The position numbers and the translations under genes are program-made. The notes beneath the pieces were generated by a model. The model did no database searches. It was not told where the DNA came from and saw nothing but the letters and a program-made list of their open reading frames with translations. Of a stretch of 64,000 nt of DNA, positions 43,101-49,198 are shown in pieces. Source of the DNA: Micromonospora sp. RP3T. Lineage in GTDB: Bacteria > Actinomycetota > Actinomycetes > Mycobacteriales > Micromonosporaceae. Location: NCBI RefSeq assembly GCF_003027925.1, contig NZ_PYPS01000037.1:1-64000 (forward strand). Reading direction: 5' to 3'. Within the stretch, counting starts at the first letter, position 1; the number at the start of each line of letters is the position of its first letter.

Positions 43101-45648
43101 GCTGGTGCTGCTCACCCGCGGCGCGGTCGGCGTGCACGGGCCCGGCGAGGTCGACGACCCGGCCGCCGCCGCCGCGTGGGGCCTGGTCCGTTCCGCCCAG
43201 TCCGAACACCCGGACCGGTTCGTGCTGCTCGACGCCGACCGCATGCCCGACGCGGCCACCCTGACCGCCGTGCTCGCCGCCGACGAGCCGCAGGTGGCGC
43301 TGCGCGACGGCGGCGCGTACGCGCCCCGGCTGGCCCGCCGCGCCGACGCGCCGACGCTCGCCCCGCCCGCCGACGCGACCGCCTGGCGGCTGGACGTGCC
43401 CCGCCGGGGCAGCCTCGACCACCTGGCACTGGTGCCCACCGACGCGGCCGACGCGCCGCTCGGCGCGTACGACGTCCGGGTCCGGGTCCGCGCCGCCGGC
43501 CTGAACTTCCGCGACGTGCTCAACGCGCTCGGCCTCTACCCGGGCGATCCCGGTCCGCCCGGCGGGGAGGCCGCCGGCGTCGTCTCCGAGGTCGGCGCGG
43601 CGGTCACCGACCTGCGCCCCGGCGACCGGGTGCTCGGCGTGTTCACCGGCTGCTTCGGCCCGGTCGCGGTCACCGACCGGCGGCTGCTCGCGCCGGTGCC
43701 GGACGGGTGGACGTTCGCGCAGGCCGCGACCGTGCCGGTGGTGTTCCTCACCGCCTGGCGCGGGCTGGTCGGGCTGGGCCGGCTGCGGGCCGGGGAGTCC
43801 GTGCTGGTGCATGCCGGCGCCGGCGGCGTCGGCATGGCGGCGGTGCAGATCGCCCGCCACCTCGGCGCGGACGTCTTCGCCACCGCCAGCGAGGGCAAGT
43901 GGCAGGCGCTGCGGGAGCTGGGCGTGCCCGCCGACCACCTGGCGTCGTCCCGGACGCTCGACTTCGAGGCGCGTTTCCTCGACGCCACCGGCGGCCGGGG
44001 CGTGGACGTGGTGCTCGACTCGCTGGCCCGCGAGTTCGTCGACGCGTCGCTGCGGTTGCTGCCGCGCGGCGGCCGGTTCCTGGAGATGGGCAAGACCGAC
44101 CTGCGCGACCCGGCCCGGGTCGCCGCCGACCACCCCGGCGTCGACTACCAGGCGTACGACCTGACGCAGGTCGAGCCGGACGAGATCCAGCGGATGCTCA
44201 CCGAACTGCTGGCGCTGTTCGCCACCGGCGCGTTGCGCCCGCTGCCGGTGCGCGCCTGGGACGTCCGGCAGGCCCCGGACGCGTTCCGCTACGTCAGCCA
44301 GGCCCGGCACGTCGGCAAGGTGGTGCTCACCATGCCCGAGACCTGGGACCCGGACGGCACGGTGCTGCTCACCGGCGGCACCGGCCTGCTGGGCGGCCTG
44401 GTGGCCCGCCGGCTGGTCACCGGGCACGGTGTGCGGCACCTGCTGCTGGCCAGCCGGGGCGGCCCGGACGCGCCCGGCGCGGCCGAGCTGACCGCCGAGC
44501 TGACCGCGCTCGGCGCCACCGTCACCGTGGCCGCCGCCGACGTCGCCGACCGGGACGCGGTGGCGGGGCTGCTGACCGCCGTGCCGACGGCGCATCCGCT
44601 CACCGCCGTGGTGCACCTGGCCGGCGTGCTCGACGACGGCGTGGTCACCGCGCTCACCCCGGAACGCCTCGACACCGTGTTCCGCCCCAAGGTGGACGCC
44701 GCCCGCCACCTCGACGAGCTGACCCGCCACCTCGACCTCGCCGGGTTCGTGCTGTTCTCCTCCGGGGCCGGCGTGTTCGGCGTGCCCGGCCAGGGCAACT
44801 ACGCCGCCGCCAACGCCTGGCTGGACGCGCTGGCCCGCCGGCGACGCGGCGCCGGACTGCCCGCCCGCGCGTACGCCTGGGGGCTGTGGGCGCAGGCCAG
44901 CACGCTGACCGCCGGCGTGGACCGGGCCGGCACCACCCGCGACGGGCAGCTCGCGATCCCGTCCGACCTGGGCATGGCGCTGTTCGACGCCGGCCTCGCC
45001 GCGCCGGAGGAGCACCTGGTGCCGACCCGCGTCGACCGGGCCGCGCTCGCCGGCCGGCCGCACGTGCCGGCGCTGATGCGCGGCCTGGTCCGCGTCGACC
45101 GGCCGAAGGCCCGCGCCGCCACCACCGGCGGCGTCGACCTGGCCGGGCGGCTGCGCGCGCTCACCGGCGCGGAACAGTCCGCGCTCCTGCTCGACCTGGT
45201 CCGGGCCACCGCCGCGGCGGTGCTCGGCCACGGCAGCCCGGACGCCATCCGGGACGGCCAGGCGTTCCACGAGCTGGGCTTCGACTCGCTGACCGCGGTC
45301 GAGCTGCGCAACCGGCTCACCGAGGCGACCGGGGAACGGCTGCCGGCCACCGCCGTCTTCGACTACCCGGACCCGGCGGCGCTGGCCGGCTACCTGCGCT
45401 CCCGGCTGGTGCCCGACGGCGCGCAGGCCGCCCCGGCGGTGCTCGCCGAGCTGGAACGCCTGGAACGGGCGCTCGCCGAGACCACCGTCGAGGCGGACCT
45501 GCACACCCAGGTGGCGGCGCGGCTGGAGGTGCTCGTCGCCAAGTGGCGGACCATGCGCGGCGCCTCCGCCACCGACGACGACCTGGACCTCGACCGGGCC
45601 AGCGACGACGAGATCTTCAGCCTGATCGACACGGAACTCGGGCTGTGA
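31144..45648 (+). CDS. Type I PKS A: AHBA loading module plus extension modules 1 and 2
   Basis: A 4834-aa assembly-line protein. Loading: acyl-AMP ligase (residues 1-515; YTSGTTGQPKG about 172, PRTASGKVTRRLL about 494), a vestigial KR (516-880), ACP (Ser930, GFTS). Module 1: KS (Cys1166, His1341), AT (GHSIGE about 1620, HAFH about 1717: malonyl), DH without HxxxGxxxxP (1885-2139), B-type KR (TGGTGGLG about 2318), ACP (Ser2623). Module 2: KS (Cys2860), AT (GHSQGE, YASH about 3408: methylmalonyl), DH (His3613 in HRVAGRVLVP), ER (about 4105-4395, HAGAGGVGMAA), B-type KR, ACP (Ser4715). A C-terminal docking segment follows (about 4765-4834). The layout starts like RifA. It is the first gene of the plus-strand operon, 29 bp before the FAD hydroxylase. 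Confidence 0.93.
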   Translation: MLRSDLVQPLPELLRAHAGRLPDQVAFRDADRAVSWAALEAVTARLAGHLVDAGVGRGERVAFCLGNRVETVETWLAVTRAAAVGVPLNPRSTDAELAHLLDDSGAVLVVTDPQHVDQFLRLRADRPDLRIWVTGDGPYPDPATAWPALVDAAPAADARDDLGLDEVAWMLYTSGTTGQPKGVLSTQRTCLWSVAACYVPVPDLTAADRVVWPLPLFHSLSHIGCVLSVTAVGASARLVDGFAAADVLRAVAEDEATVLAGVPAMYHHLVDAARADGFRAPALRVCLVGGAITTGELRRAFEEVFDAPLLDAYGSTETCGSIAVTRPDEPRAEGSCGRAVDGVQVRLVSPDTGRDVPTGDEGEVWVRGPGVMLGYHGLPEATAAALRDGWYRTGDLARRDADGNLFVTGRHRELIIRGGEKVHPVEVEDVLRAVPGVADVAVTGRPHEVLGEVPVAYVVPAPEGFAPAAAYAACRERLAYHKVPQELYEIDAVPRTASGKVTRRLLAETPARLRAVNGTHHEALTRLTWRPLDPADRVPGRRWAVVGPHAGAVADALTAEGEDVHTGAHSTDTDADVLVLAGVDPAALPGWLDDARYATARVVVLTSGAVDASTADTPDDPDLVPAAAVAWAQARCRQAARPDRIVLVDADPASAALLPSVVDAGAAQVALRAGTARYATPAPAAAPAPEHAATVLDPAAPAVLAGADTAERAALARHLTGAYGARSLRLVPVDGPTTDLATRDAEPVGAAVLRVRAADLTDHDRSARLLDLAGRLDRDTRHAAATAYTVLVPADVLLGAAGREPAAGAVAALHALVARRHAAGLPARLIGVTGPAWAETAAFDVAHDGDDLVLVAGPAERVAAHPAWRGPTRPDDDADALRRRFAALTTADGDRLLADLVRAATAEVAGLPGAGAVRPGRAFTELGFTSVRAVALRDRLNRATGARLSATAAFDHPTPAALTRHLATLLRGAGPTEAGIADAAARTGPVAADDPVAIVAMACRLPGGVTGPDELWELLESGGEGLTGFPTDRGWDLTHLFADDPDRAGTSYVRVGGFLAGAGDFDATLFAISPREALAMDPQQRLLLETSWELFERAGIDPTGLCGSATGVFTGVMHHDYAANVGQAPPGTEGYLGVGTAGSVVSGRVAYALGLEGPAVTVDTACSSSLVALHLAAQALRAGDCALAVAGGVAVMGTPQAFVEFSRQRGLAPDGRCKAFAEAADGTGWSEGVAVLLLERLSDARRHGHPVLALLRASAVNQDGASNGLTAPNGPAQERVIRRALATAGLGPGDVDAVEAHGTGTRLGDPIEAQALLATYGQGRPADRPLLLGSLKSNLGHTQAAAGAAGVMKMVLALRHGTLPRTLHVDAPTGEVDWSAGAVELLTDARPWPDVDRPRRAGISSFGISGTNAHVVVEAAPAAPAPPPVTRRQPAGVVPWLLSAASREGLRDQAARLLSRLDRIDADPADVAYALATTRAALDHRAALLVGDPADARAALTALSRGDTDPAGVLTGRVSDGRLAVLFGGQGGQRAGMGRELRAAYPVYAEAFDAACAELDRHVTGQSVADVALAPDGDTRAALLHETRYTQPALFAVEVALHRLLESWGVRPDLLLGHSIGEIAAAHVAGVLTLADAAALVAARGRLMQALPAGGAMVAVEADETEVLPHLTDRVGLAAVNGPTAVVLSGDADAVEAVAATLRAAGRRTSRLRVSHAFHSPRMTPMLDAFREVAAGLTYRAPQLPVVSTLTGAPVDAARLTSPEHWVAHVRDTVRFADGVRALHTEGATTFLEIGPGGVLTALAAECLADAGDDLAFVPTLRAGTPEPAALLTAAARLHVRGVPVDRAALAGPGPHAPVALPTYAFRHRHYWLPATPGAPTGDAGHPLLAAVLPVAGTGQVLATGRFTATRPATPDGAAPLLPAAVLLDALGHLGERLDTPVLADLRMPEPAPLPAGLAVDLQFDVAGPDAAGRRAARCHVRAGEHEPWRAVADAVLAPADPLAAPGVPAPAWPPAGARPVEAAHPLLRAAWTAGDRLHLDVRLSDDAADPDAERYGVHPDVLDAALDLLPLAGFAPPAGPGERIVPTDWTGVRRHATGAYALRVSLAPAGADAVTLNAVDDAGRPVLDVDRIALRAVTLPSAAAPAPETGPGGLYTVDWLPAPSGPVPTWTLADAVPATGPLPPVLVLRLPDGDPDSTVAQRADAIGLDLLGVLHRWLDDPRAVDTRLAVAVRDGDPAHAPAAGLLRVARAEHPDRFLLLHLDTVDDTTVRAALAAADDEPEVAVRDGRAVLPRLRPATESDAAARPALSGGAVLLTGGTGGLGRHVAVHLAQTYDVRELVLLSRTGRPAPWTDELAATGVDVRVVAADVADRDALAAVLAPIADRLVAVVHAAGATDDALLTDLDPDRWAGALRAKMHGAWHLHELTAGLDLAAFVLFSSASATFGSPGQGNYAAGNAFLDALAAHRRARGLPGTALAWGLWAETDGMAGRLTAADLARLARAGTRPLDAAAGLALFDAALRAEPATLVPIGLDLAAVRATGEVPALLRALLPPAPRRAVVAEPGTSTGTGFADRLAGLGEPDRAALLLDLVRTRCATVVGHAGPDQIEPRRPFKELGFDSLMAVELSNRLSAATGVRLAPHAVFNHPTPELLAAHLHARLLGTAATEVADATTVALDEPVAVVAMACRFPGGIGSPEELWRLLDAGGEVIGDLPTDRGWPLADLYDPEPGTPGRTYTRAGGFLTGLADFDAAFFGISPREALAMDPQHRLLLETSWEALERAGIDPDTLRGSRTGVFAGTHGQDYADRITPGATADDGETVADEGHLLTGTAASVLSGRVAYALGLEGPAVTVDTACSASLVALHLATQALRQGDCDLALAGGVSVLSSPAGLTGFSRQRGLAPDGRCKAFAEDADGFGMSEGVGVLVVERLSDARRRGHPVLAVVRGSAVNSDGASNGLTAPNGPSQERVIRAALAAAGLDPADVDAVEAHGTGTPLGDPIEAEAILATYGRRPDGVPPLLLGSVKSNLGHTQAAAGVAGMLKVVLAMRHGRLPRTLHAEQRTSRVDWAAGAVDLLTEARPWPRTDRPARAGVSSFGISGTNAHVVLEAVPDEPAVDAEPPAGPVALPWLLSARTPEALAGQARRLRDHLADRPDQRPLDVAWSLATTRAGFDHRAVLVGDPAEITAGLDALVAGEPATDLVRGDVTATGKLVFVFPGQGSQWAGMALDLLDEAPVFAERMAACDAALRPWLDHPLRDLLRQAPGTPDAERADVVQPLLFAVMVSLAELWRSYGVQPAAVVGHSQGEIAAACVAGVLSLTDAARLVALRARALRKLAGAGVMAAVPLPAEVVRERIARYGDRLAVGAVNGPANVVVSGEPDAVDAFAAELDADRIRLRRIPIDYASHSPQVARIRAELAEAVAGVTPGPAAVPIYSTTDLCWLGGEEMDADYWYRNLRQPVELAGAVRALTAEGHHTYVECSPHPVLTPGIEQTVQEHDHPAVVVGSVQRGRGDRARFLLSVAALHVRGVPVDWQPVLAGGRRVDLPTYAFAHRRYWPRPVTGAADVGAAGLAAAGHPLLGASVPLADGRGHLFTGQLAVAEQPWLADHRVAGRVLVPGTGLVELCLRAGDEVGCPALDELVIEAPLTLPEDAATQVQVAVGPPADDGRRPVTVHSRPAAGPPDAPWTRHGSGTLSAAGATPATPAGPLPDAHAVDLTGFYDRLVDEGYGYGPAFQGLRAVRTGDDEVYAEVELPAGPRADADRYALHPALLDAALHAAHFGGLADAGGEKILLPFAWNGLTVHATGATTLRVRLRRVGPHAFALSATDPAGAPVIEAASLAMRPISRAELGARDDAVTDALFHLTWQPLPTPTAPAPARIAVLAAPGAAADPSAADLSRHADLSAAADLSRYADLSALVATIDAGAAPPDAVLAPLTAGAGVHRTTTRTDPAASDRARRLAGDALALVQRWLAEPCWAETRLVLLTRGAVGVHGPGEVDDPAAAAAWGLVRSAQSEHPDRFVLLDADRMPDAATLTAVLAADEPQVALRDGGAYAPRLARRADAPTLAPPADATAWRLDVPRRGSLDHLALVPTDAADAPLGAYDVRVRVRAAGLNFRDVLNALGLYPGDPGPPGGEAAGVVSEVGAAVTDLRPGDRVLGVFTGCFGPVAVTDRRLLAPVPDGWTFAQAATVPVVFLTAWRGLVGLGRLRAGESVLVHAGAGGVGMAAVQIARHLGADVFATASEGKWQALRELGVPADHLASSRTLDFEARFLDATGGRGVDVVLDSLAREFVDASLRLLPRGGRFLEMGKTDLRDPARVAADHPGVDYQAYDLTQVEPDEIQRMLTELLALFATGALRPLPVRAWDVRQAPDAFRYVSQARHVGKVVLTMPETWDPDGTVLLTGGTGLLGGLVARRLVTGHGVRHLLLASRGGPDAPGAAELTAELTALGATVTVAAADVADRDAVAGLLTAVPTAHPLTAVVHLAGVLDDGVVTALTPERLDTVFRPKVDAARHLDELTRHLDLAGFVLFSSGAGVFGVPGQGNYAAANAWLDALARRRRGAGLPARAYAWGLWAQASTLTAGVDRAGTTRDGQLAIPSDLGMALFDAGLAAPEEHLVPTRVDRAALAGRPHVPALMRGLVRVDRPKARAATTGGVDLAGRLRALTGAEQSALLLDLVRATAAAVLGHGSPDAIRDGQAFHELGFDSLTAVELRNRLTEATGERLPATAVFDYPDPAALAGYLRSRLVPDGAQAAPAVLAELERLERALAETTVEADLHTQVAARLEVLVAKWRTMRGASATDDDLDLDRASDDEIFSLIDTELGL
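32689..33783 (+). other. Vestigial ketoreductase inside the PKS loading module
   Basis: Residues about 516-880 of PKS A, between the adenylation domain and the loading ACP, read as a decayed KR. The structural sub-domain is recognisable (LTRLTWRPLDPAD, VVVLTSGAV, AAAVAWAQARCRQAARPDRIVLVDADP, AAQVALRAGTARYATP matching the same stretches of KR2). The catalytic sub-domain has lost TGGTGxLG. The Ser-Tyr region reads VLVPADVLLGAAGREPAAGA, where working KRs have LFSSxxG...GNYAAxNA; both catalytic residues are gone. It is probably a structural spacer. Confidence 0.7.
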
Positions 45649-45677
45649 CGGCCCAGGCGGACGAACGAGGGACGGCG

Positions 45678-47240
45678 ATGACCGACGTACTGATCGTGGG
45701 CTACGGCCCGGTGGGCCAGGTGGCCGCGATCCTGCTGGCGCAGCGCGGCTTCACGGTGCGGGTGCTGGAGAAGTGGACCACCCCCTACAGCATGCCGCGC
45801 GCCGTCTCCTACGACGGCGAGGCCAGCCGGATCCTCGCCGCCTGCGGCGTGGCCGACCGGCTCGGCGACGTGACCGAACTGTCCGGCGAGTACACCTGGA
45901 AGAACGGCTTCGGCCGGACGCTGCTGCACGTGCGCGCCGCGCCGGACGGCCCGTCCGGGTGGCCCGACTCCACGTCGTTCTACCAGCCCGGCGTGGAGGA
46001 ACGGCTCGCCGAACGCGGGGCGGAACTGCCCGGCGTGCAGGTGCAGCGGGGCGTCGAGGTGACCGGCCTGACCGACCACGGCGACCGGGTCGAGGTGACC
46101 GCCGTGGACGGCGACGGCGGCCCGCACACCTACACCGCGTCCTGGGTGCTCGGCTGTGACGGCGCGAACAGCTTCGTCCGGGGCTGGCTCGGCGCGACCG
46201 TCACCGACCTGGACTTCACCCACGACTGGCTGGTCTGCGACGTGGTGCTGCACACGCCGCGCGAGTTCACCCCGAACAACCTCCAGATCTGCGACCCGGC
46301 GCGCCCGCGTACCGCCGTCTCCGCCGGGCCGAACCACCGGCGGTGGGAGTTCATGCGGGTGCCGGGGGAGACCCTGGCGGAGTTCCGCTCCGAGGCCAGC
46401 GCGTGGCGGCTGCTCGGCCTGTTCGACATCACCCCGGACAACGCCCGGCTGGACCGGTACGGCGTCTACACCACCCAGGCCTGCTCCGCCGACGTGTGGC
46501 GGCGCGGCCGGGTGTTCCTGGCCGGCGACGCCGCGCACGTCATGCCGCCGTTCCTCGGGCAGGGCATGAGTTCCGGCTTCCGCGACGTGGTCAACCTGGC
46601 GTGGAAACTCGACCTGGTGCGCCGCGGCCGGGCCGGGGAGGCGCTGCTCGACACGTACCAGGTGGAGCGGCGCGCGCACGTGCAGCACGCGATCCGGATG
46701 TCGATGGACTCCGGGGCGGTGATCTGCGAGACCGACCAGAAGAAGGCCGCCGGCCGGGACTCGGTGATGCTGGCCGCGCTGCGCCGGCGTACCCAGCAGC
46801 GGCACGTCCGCTCGCTGCGCGAGGCGATCGTCGACGGGGTGCTGCACCGCGCCGACGACGGCACGCCCACCCCGCGCGCCGGTGAACCCGCGCCGCAGGG
46901 CCGGGTCACGGTCGACGGGCGCACCGGTGGCTTCGACGACGTGGTGGGCGTCGGCTTCACGCTGCTCACCCGGGAACCCGCCCCGCTGGACGACGACGCG
47001 GTCGCGTTCCTCGACGACCTCGGCGCGTACCGGCTGGTCGTGCGGTCGGCCGACGACGGCGCGGCGGTCGGCGACCTGGCCGACCTCGACGGCGTCTACT
47101 CGACCTGGCTGGGCGGCGCGGACGCCGCGCTGATCCGGCCGGACTTCTACCTCTTCGGCGTGGCCGCCGGCCCCGACGCCGCCGTCACCCTGGTGGCCGA
47201 CCTGCGCCGGCAGGTCGCCGCGCCCGCCCTGCAGCCCTGA
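45678..47240 (+). CDS. FAD-dependent aromatic hydroxylase (Rif-Orf19-like, MhpA family)
   Basis: A 520-aa class A flavin monooxygenase. The dinucleotide fold GYGPVG is at residues 8-13, WVLGCDGANSFVRGWLG carries the DG motif, and GDAAHVMPPFLGQGMSSGFRDVVNLAWKL is at about residue 283. The C-terminal part (about 400-520) is a thioredoxin-like domain as in MhpA-type 3-(3-hydroxyphenyl)propionate hydroxylases. Rif-Orf19, of the same family, hydroxylates the AHBA-derived ring and leads to the naphthoquinone of rifamycins. Here it is likely to oxidise the aromatic starter during or after chain assembly. GAGGGA five bases before the ATG; 29 bp after PKS A, so same transcript. Confidence 0.87.
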   Translation: MTDVLIVGYGPVGQVAAILLAQRGFTVRVLEKWTTPYSMPRAVSYDGEASRILAACGVADRLGDVTELSGEYTWKNGFGRTLLHVRAAPDGPSGWPDSTSFYQPGVEERLAERGAELPGVQVQRGVEVTGLTDHGDRVEVTAVDGDGGPHTYTASWVLGCDGANSFVRGWLGATVTDLDFTHDWLVCDVVLHTPREFTPNNLQICDPARPRTAVSAGPNHRRWEFMRVPGETLAEFRSEASAWRLLGLFDITPDNARLDRYGVYTTQACSADVWRRGRVFLAGDAAHVMPPFLGQGMSSGFRDVVNLAWKLDLVRRGRAGEALLDTYQVERRAHVQHAIRMSMDSGAVICETDQKKAAGRDSVMLAALRRRTQQRHVRSLREAIVDGVLHRADDGTPTPRAGEPAPQGRVTVDGRTGGFDDVVGVGFTLLTREPAPLDDDAVAFLDDLGAYRLVVRSADDGAAVGDLADLDGVYSTWLGGADAALIRPDFYLFGVAAGPDAAVTLVADLRRQVAAPALQP

Positions 47241-47270
47241 CCAACCCCCGCACAGCCCTGAGGAGCTGAC

Positions 47271-48158
47271 ATGCTGGAGAACCTCCGCACCCTCGGCCGG
47301 GTCATCCGGACCCTGGCCACCAAGGACCCGGTGACCCGGGTCCGCCGGTTCTACGAGATCCAGTCGCCGGACGTCGAGTTCGCGGCCCGCACCTCCCGCT
47401 ACATGAACGTCGGCTACTGGGAGGAGGGCGTGACCAGCATCGACGTGGCCGGCCAGGCGCTGGCCGACAAGCTCGCCGACGCCGCCGGGTTCAAGCCCGA
47501 CGACACCGTGGTCGACGTCGGCTTCGGCTACGGCGACCAGGACTTCGCCTGGCTGCGGGACCGCCGGGTGGCGAAGGTGCACGGCATCAACGTGACCCCC
47601 CGCCACGTCGAGCACGCCCAGGAACGGGCCCGCCGTGAGGGCCTGGCCGACCGGGCCGACTTCCAACTCGGCACCGCCACCGCGCTGCCGTTCCCGGACG
47701 CCAGCGTGGACCGGGTGGTGGCGCTGGAGTCGGCGTTCCACTTCCACCCGCGCAGCGCGTTCTTCGCCGAGGCGTTCCGGGTGCTGCGGCCGGGCGGCAC
47801 CATCGCCACCGCCGACATCATCCCGCTGAGCAACGACACGCCGCGCATGTCGATCAGCTCGGGCCCGCTCAGCTTCGTCAAGTTCAGCCTGCCGGACGAG
47901 AACTGGCACGACCGCAGGACCTACGGCGAGCAGCTCGCCGCCGCCGGCTTCGGCGCCGTCGAGGTGCACTCCATCGCGGACCGCACCTGGGAGGGCTGGC
48001 GCCGGTTCCAGTCCGCCCGCCCGTCCGACCCGGCGTTCCGGGCCGCCGCCGACGGCAGCGCGGTCAAGGGGATGGCCAACCACTGGCGCGACACCGAGCT
48101 GATCAAGAAGGAGCTGGGTCTGCTCGACTACGTCATCGCGGTGGCGCAGAAGCCGTGA
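47271..48158 (+). CDS. SAM-dependent methyltransferase
   Basis: A 295-aa class I methyltransferase. Motif I is VVDVGFGYGDQDFAWL (from residue about 80), followed by VHGINVTPRHVEHAQERARREGLADRADF, then ALPFPDASVDRVVALESAFHFHPRSAFFAEAFRVLRPGG. This resembles the EryG/Rif-Orf14/sterol-type O- or C-methyltransferases that decorate polyketides. GAGGAG precedes the ATG; it lies 30 bp after the hydroxylase, suggesting methylation of the new hydroxyl or of the ansa chain. Exact site unknown. A strong terminator follows. Confidence 0.85.
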   Translation: MLENLRTLGRVIRTLATKDPVTRVRRFYEIQSPDVEFAARTSRYMNVGYWEEGVTSIDVAGQALADKLADAAGFKPDDTVVDVGFGYGDQDFAWLRDRRVAKVHGINVTPRHVEHAQERARREGLADRADFQLGTATALPFPDASVDRVVALESAFHFHPRSAFFAEAFRVLRPGGTIATADIIPLSNDTPRMSISSGPLSFVKFSLPDENWHDRRTYGEQLAAAGFGAVEVHSIADRTWEGWRRFQSARPSDPAFRAAADGSAVKGMANHWRDTELIKKELGLLDYVIAVAQKP

Positions 48159-48165
48159 ACCGCCA

Positions 48166-48200
48166 CGGTCCCCGCCGCCCGGACCGGGCGGCGGGGACCG
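48166..48200. terminator. Bidirectional hairpin terminator between methyltransferase and thioesterase genes
   Basis: Perfect 15-bp arms CGGTCCCCGCCGCCC (48166-48180) and their complement (48186-48200) with a 5-nt loop lie centrally in the 52-bp gap between two convergent genes. Confidence 0.8.
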
Positions 48201-48210
48201 GCGAGTGGAA

Positions 48211-48966
48211 TCAGCGGACCGCCGCGCCGGTCAACGCCGCCGAGAGGGTACGCAGGATCGCCGGCTGGTGGGACGCCAGGAAGAAGTGCCCGCCCGGGAA
48301 GACGTGCAGGTCGAACGCGCCGGTGGTGTGCTCCGACCAGGCCCTCGCCTCGTCCACAGTGGTCTTCGGGTCGGCGTCCCCGGTGAACACCGTGACCGGG
48401 CAGCTCAGCTTCGGCCCCGGCGCGTACGTGTACGTCTCCGCCGCCCGGTAGTCGCTGCGGATCGCCGGCAACGCGGCACGCAGCATGTCCGGGTCGCCGA
48501 GCACCGCCGAGTTGGGGCCGCTGAGCTTCTTCACGTCGGCCAGCAGCCCGTCATCGTCGAGCAGGTGCACCGTCTCGTGCCGGTGACACGACGGCGCCCG
48601 ACGGCCGGACGGGAACAGGTGCGCCACCGTCCCACCCTCGGCCTCGATCAGCCGCGCCACCTCGAAGCCCAGCGTCGCGCCCATGCTGTGCCCGAAGAAC
48701 GCCAACGGCCGGTCCCGCCAGGGCCGCAGCACGTCGGTCACCTGCCGGGCCAGCTCACCGATGCTCGGCACGCACGGCTCGTGCCGGCGGTCCTGTCGGC
48801 CCGGGTACTGGATGCTGAGCACCTCCACGGCCGGTGACAGCGCCCGGGACACCGGGAAGAAGAAGCTCGCGGAGCCCCCGGCGTGCGGCAGGCACACCAG
48901 TCGCGGGGCGTCGTCCGGGGCCGGATGGAACCGGCGAACCCACAGGCCGTTGTCGTGGTCGGTCAT
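48211..48966 (-). CDS. Type II thioesterase (RifR-like)
   Basis: A 251-aa alpha/beta-hydrolase that edits PKS carrier domains by removing mis-primed or decarboxylated acyl groups. Features are LVCLPHAGGSASFFFPVSRAL at the N-terminus, the nucleophile Ser94 in FFGHSMGATLGFEVARL, an acidic residue in VFTGDADPKT and His in HVFPGGHFFLASH. Stand-alone thioesterases of this type are usual in modular PKS clusters. It starts at 48966 (MTDHDNGLWVRRF) and shares a divergent promoter region with PKS B. Confidence 0.9.
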   Translation of the reverse strand: MTDHDNGLWVRRFHPAPDDAPRLVCLPHAGGSASFFFPVSRALSPAVEVLSIQYPGRQDRRHEPCVPSIGELARQVTDVLRPWRDRPLAFFGHSMGATLGFEVARLIEAEGGTVAHLFPSGRRAPSCHRHETVHLLDDDGLLADVKKLSGPNSAVLGDPDMLRAALPAIRSDYRAAETYTYAPGPKLSCPVTVFTGDADPKTTVDEARAWSEHTTGAFDLHVFPGGHFFLASHQPAILRTLSAALTGAAVR

Positions 48967-49024
48967 CGTCACGCGGTCCTTCCGGCGGTGGCGCCCGCGA
49001 CCGGGCGCCAGGGCGGTCCACCGG

Positions 49025-49116
49025 ACGGTAACCGGGCCGCCGCCGGCCCGGCCACCCCCTAGCCCGCCGGGCCTACGGGTTAGGGGTTGTCGCAGCTCAG
49101 CGCGACGCCATAGCTT
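49025..49116. promoter_or_regulatory. Inverted GTTAGGGG-type sites between thioesterase and PKS B
   Basis: On the plus strand GTTAGGGG (49079-49086) is followed after 24 nt by the -10-like TAGCTT (49111-49116), facing PKS B. On the minus strand GCTAGGGG (complement of 49056-49063) is followed after 25 nt by TACCGT (complement of 49025-49030), facing the thioesterase gene. Each divergent unit therefore has its own site at the same distance, matching the AHBA synthase promoter. Confidence 0.65.
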
Positions 49117-49198
49117 CCCCGCAAAGGGGACCCGTGGCTCCCGGATGACGCGTGCGCGCCGGACGACGGCAGGTCCCCGCCGACCGAGGGTCAGGTTG

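Noticed and set aside
33651..47240. A 4529-codon plus-strand frame running through PKS A in another frame into the FAD hydroxylase
   Set aside because: Only the part from 45678 is a real gene, with a ribosome site and full-length family match. The upstream part is an out-of-frame shadow of PKS A.
48683..49198. Upstream extension of PKS B to the first possible start
   Set aside because: It would overlap the type II thioesterase gene in antisense and precede the docking helix; the promoter elements at 49025-49116 also lie inside it.
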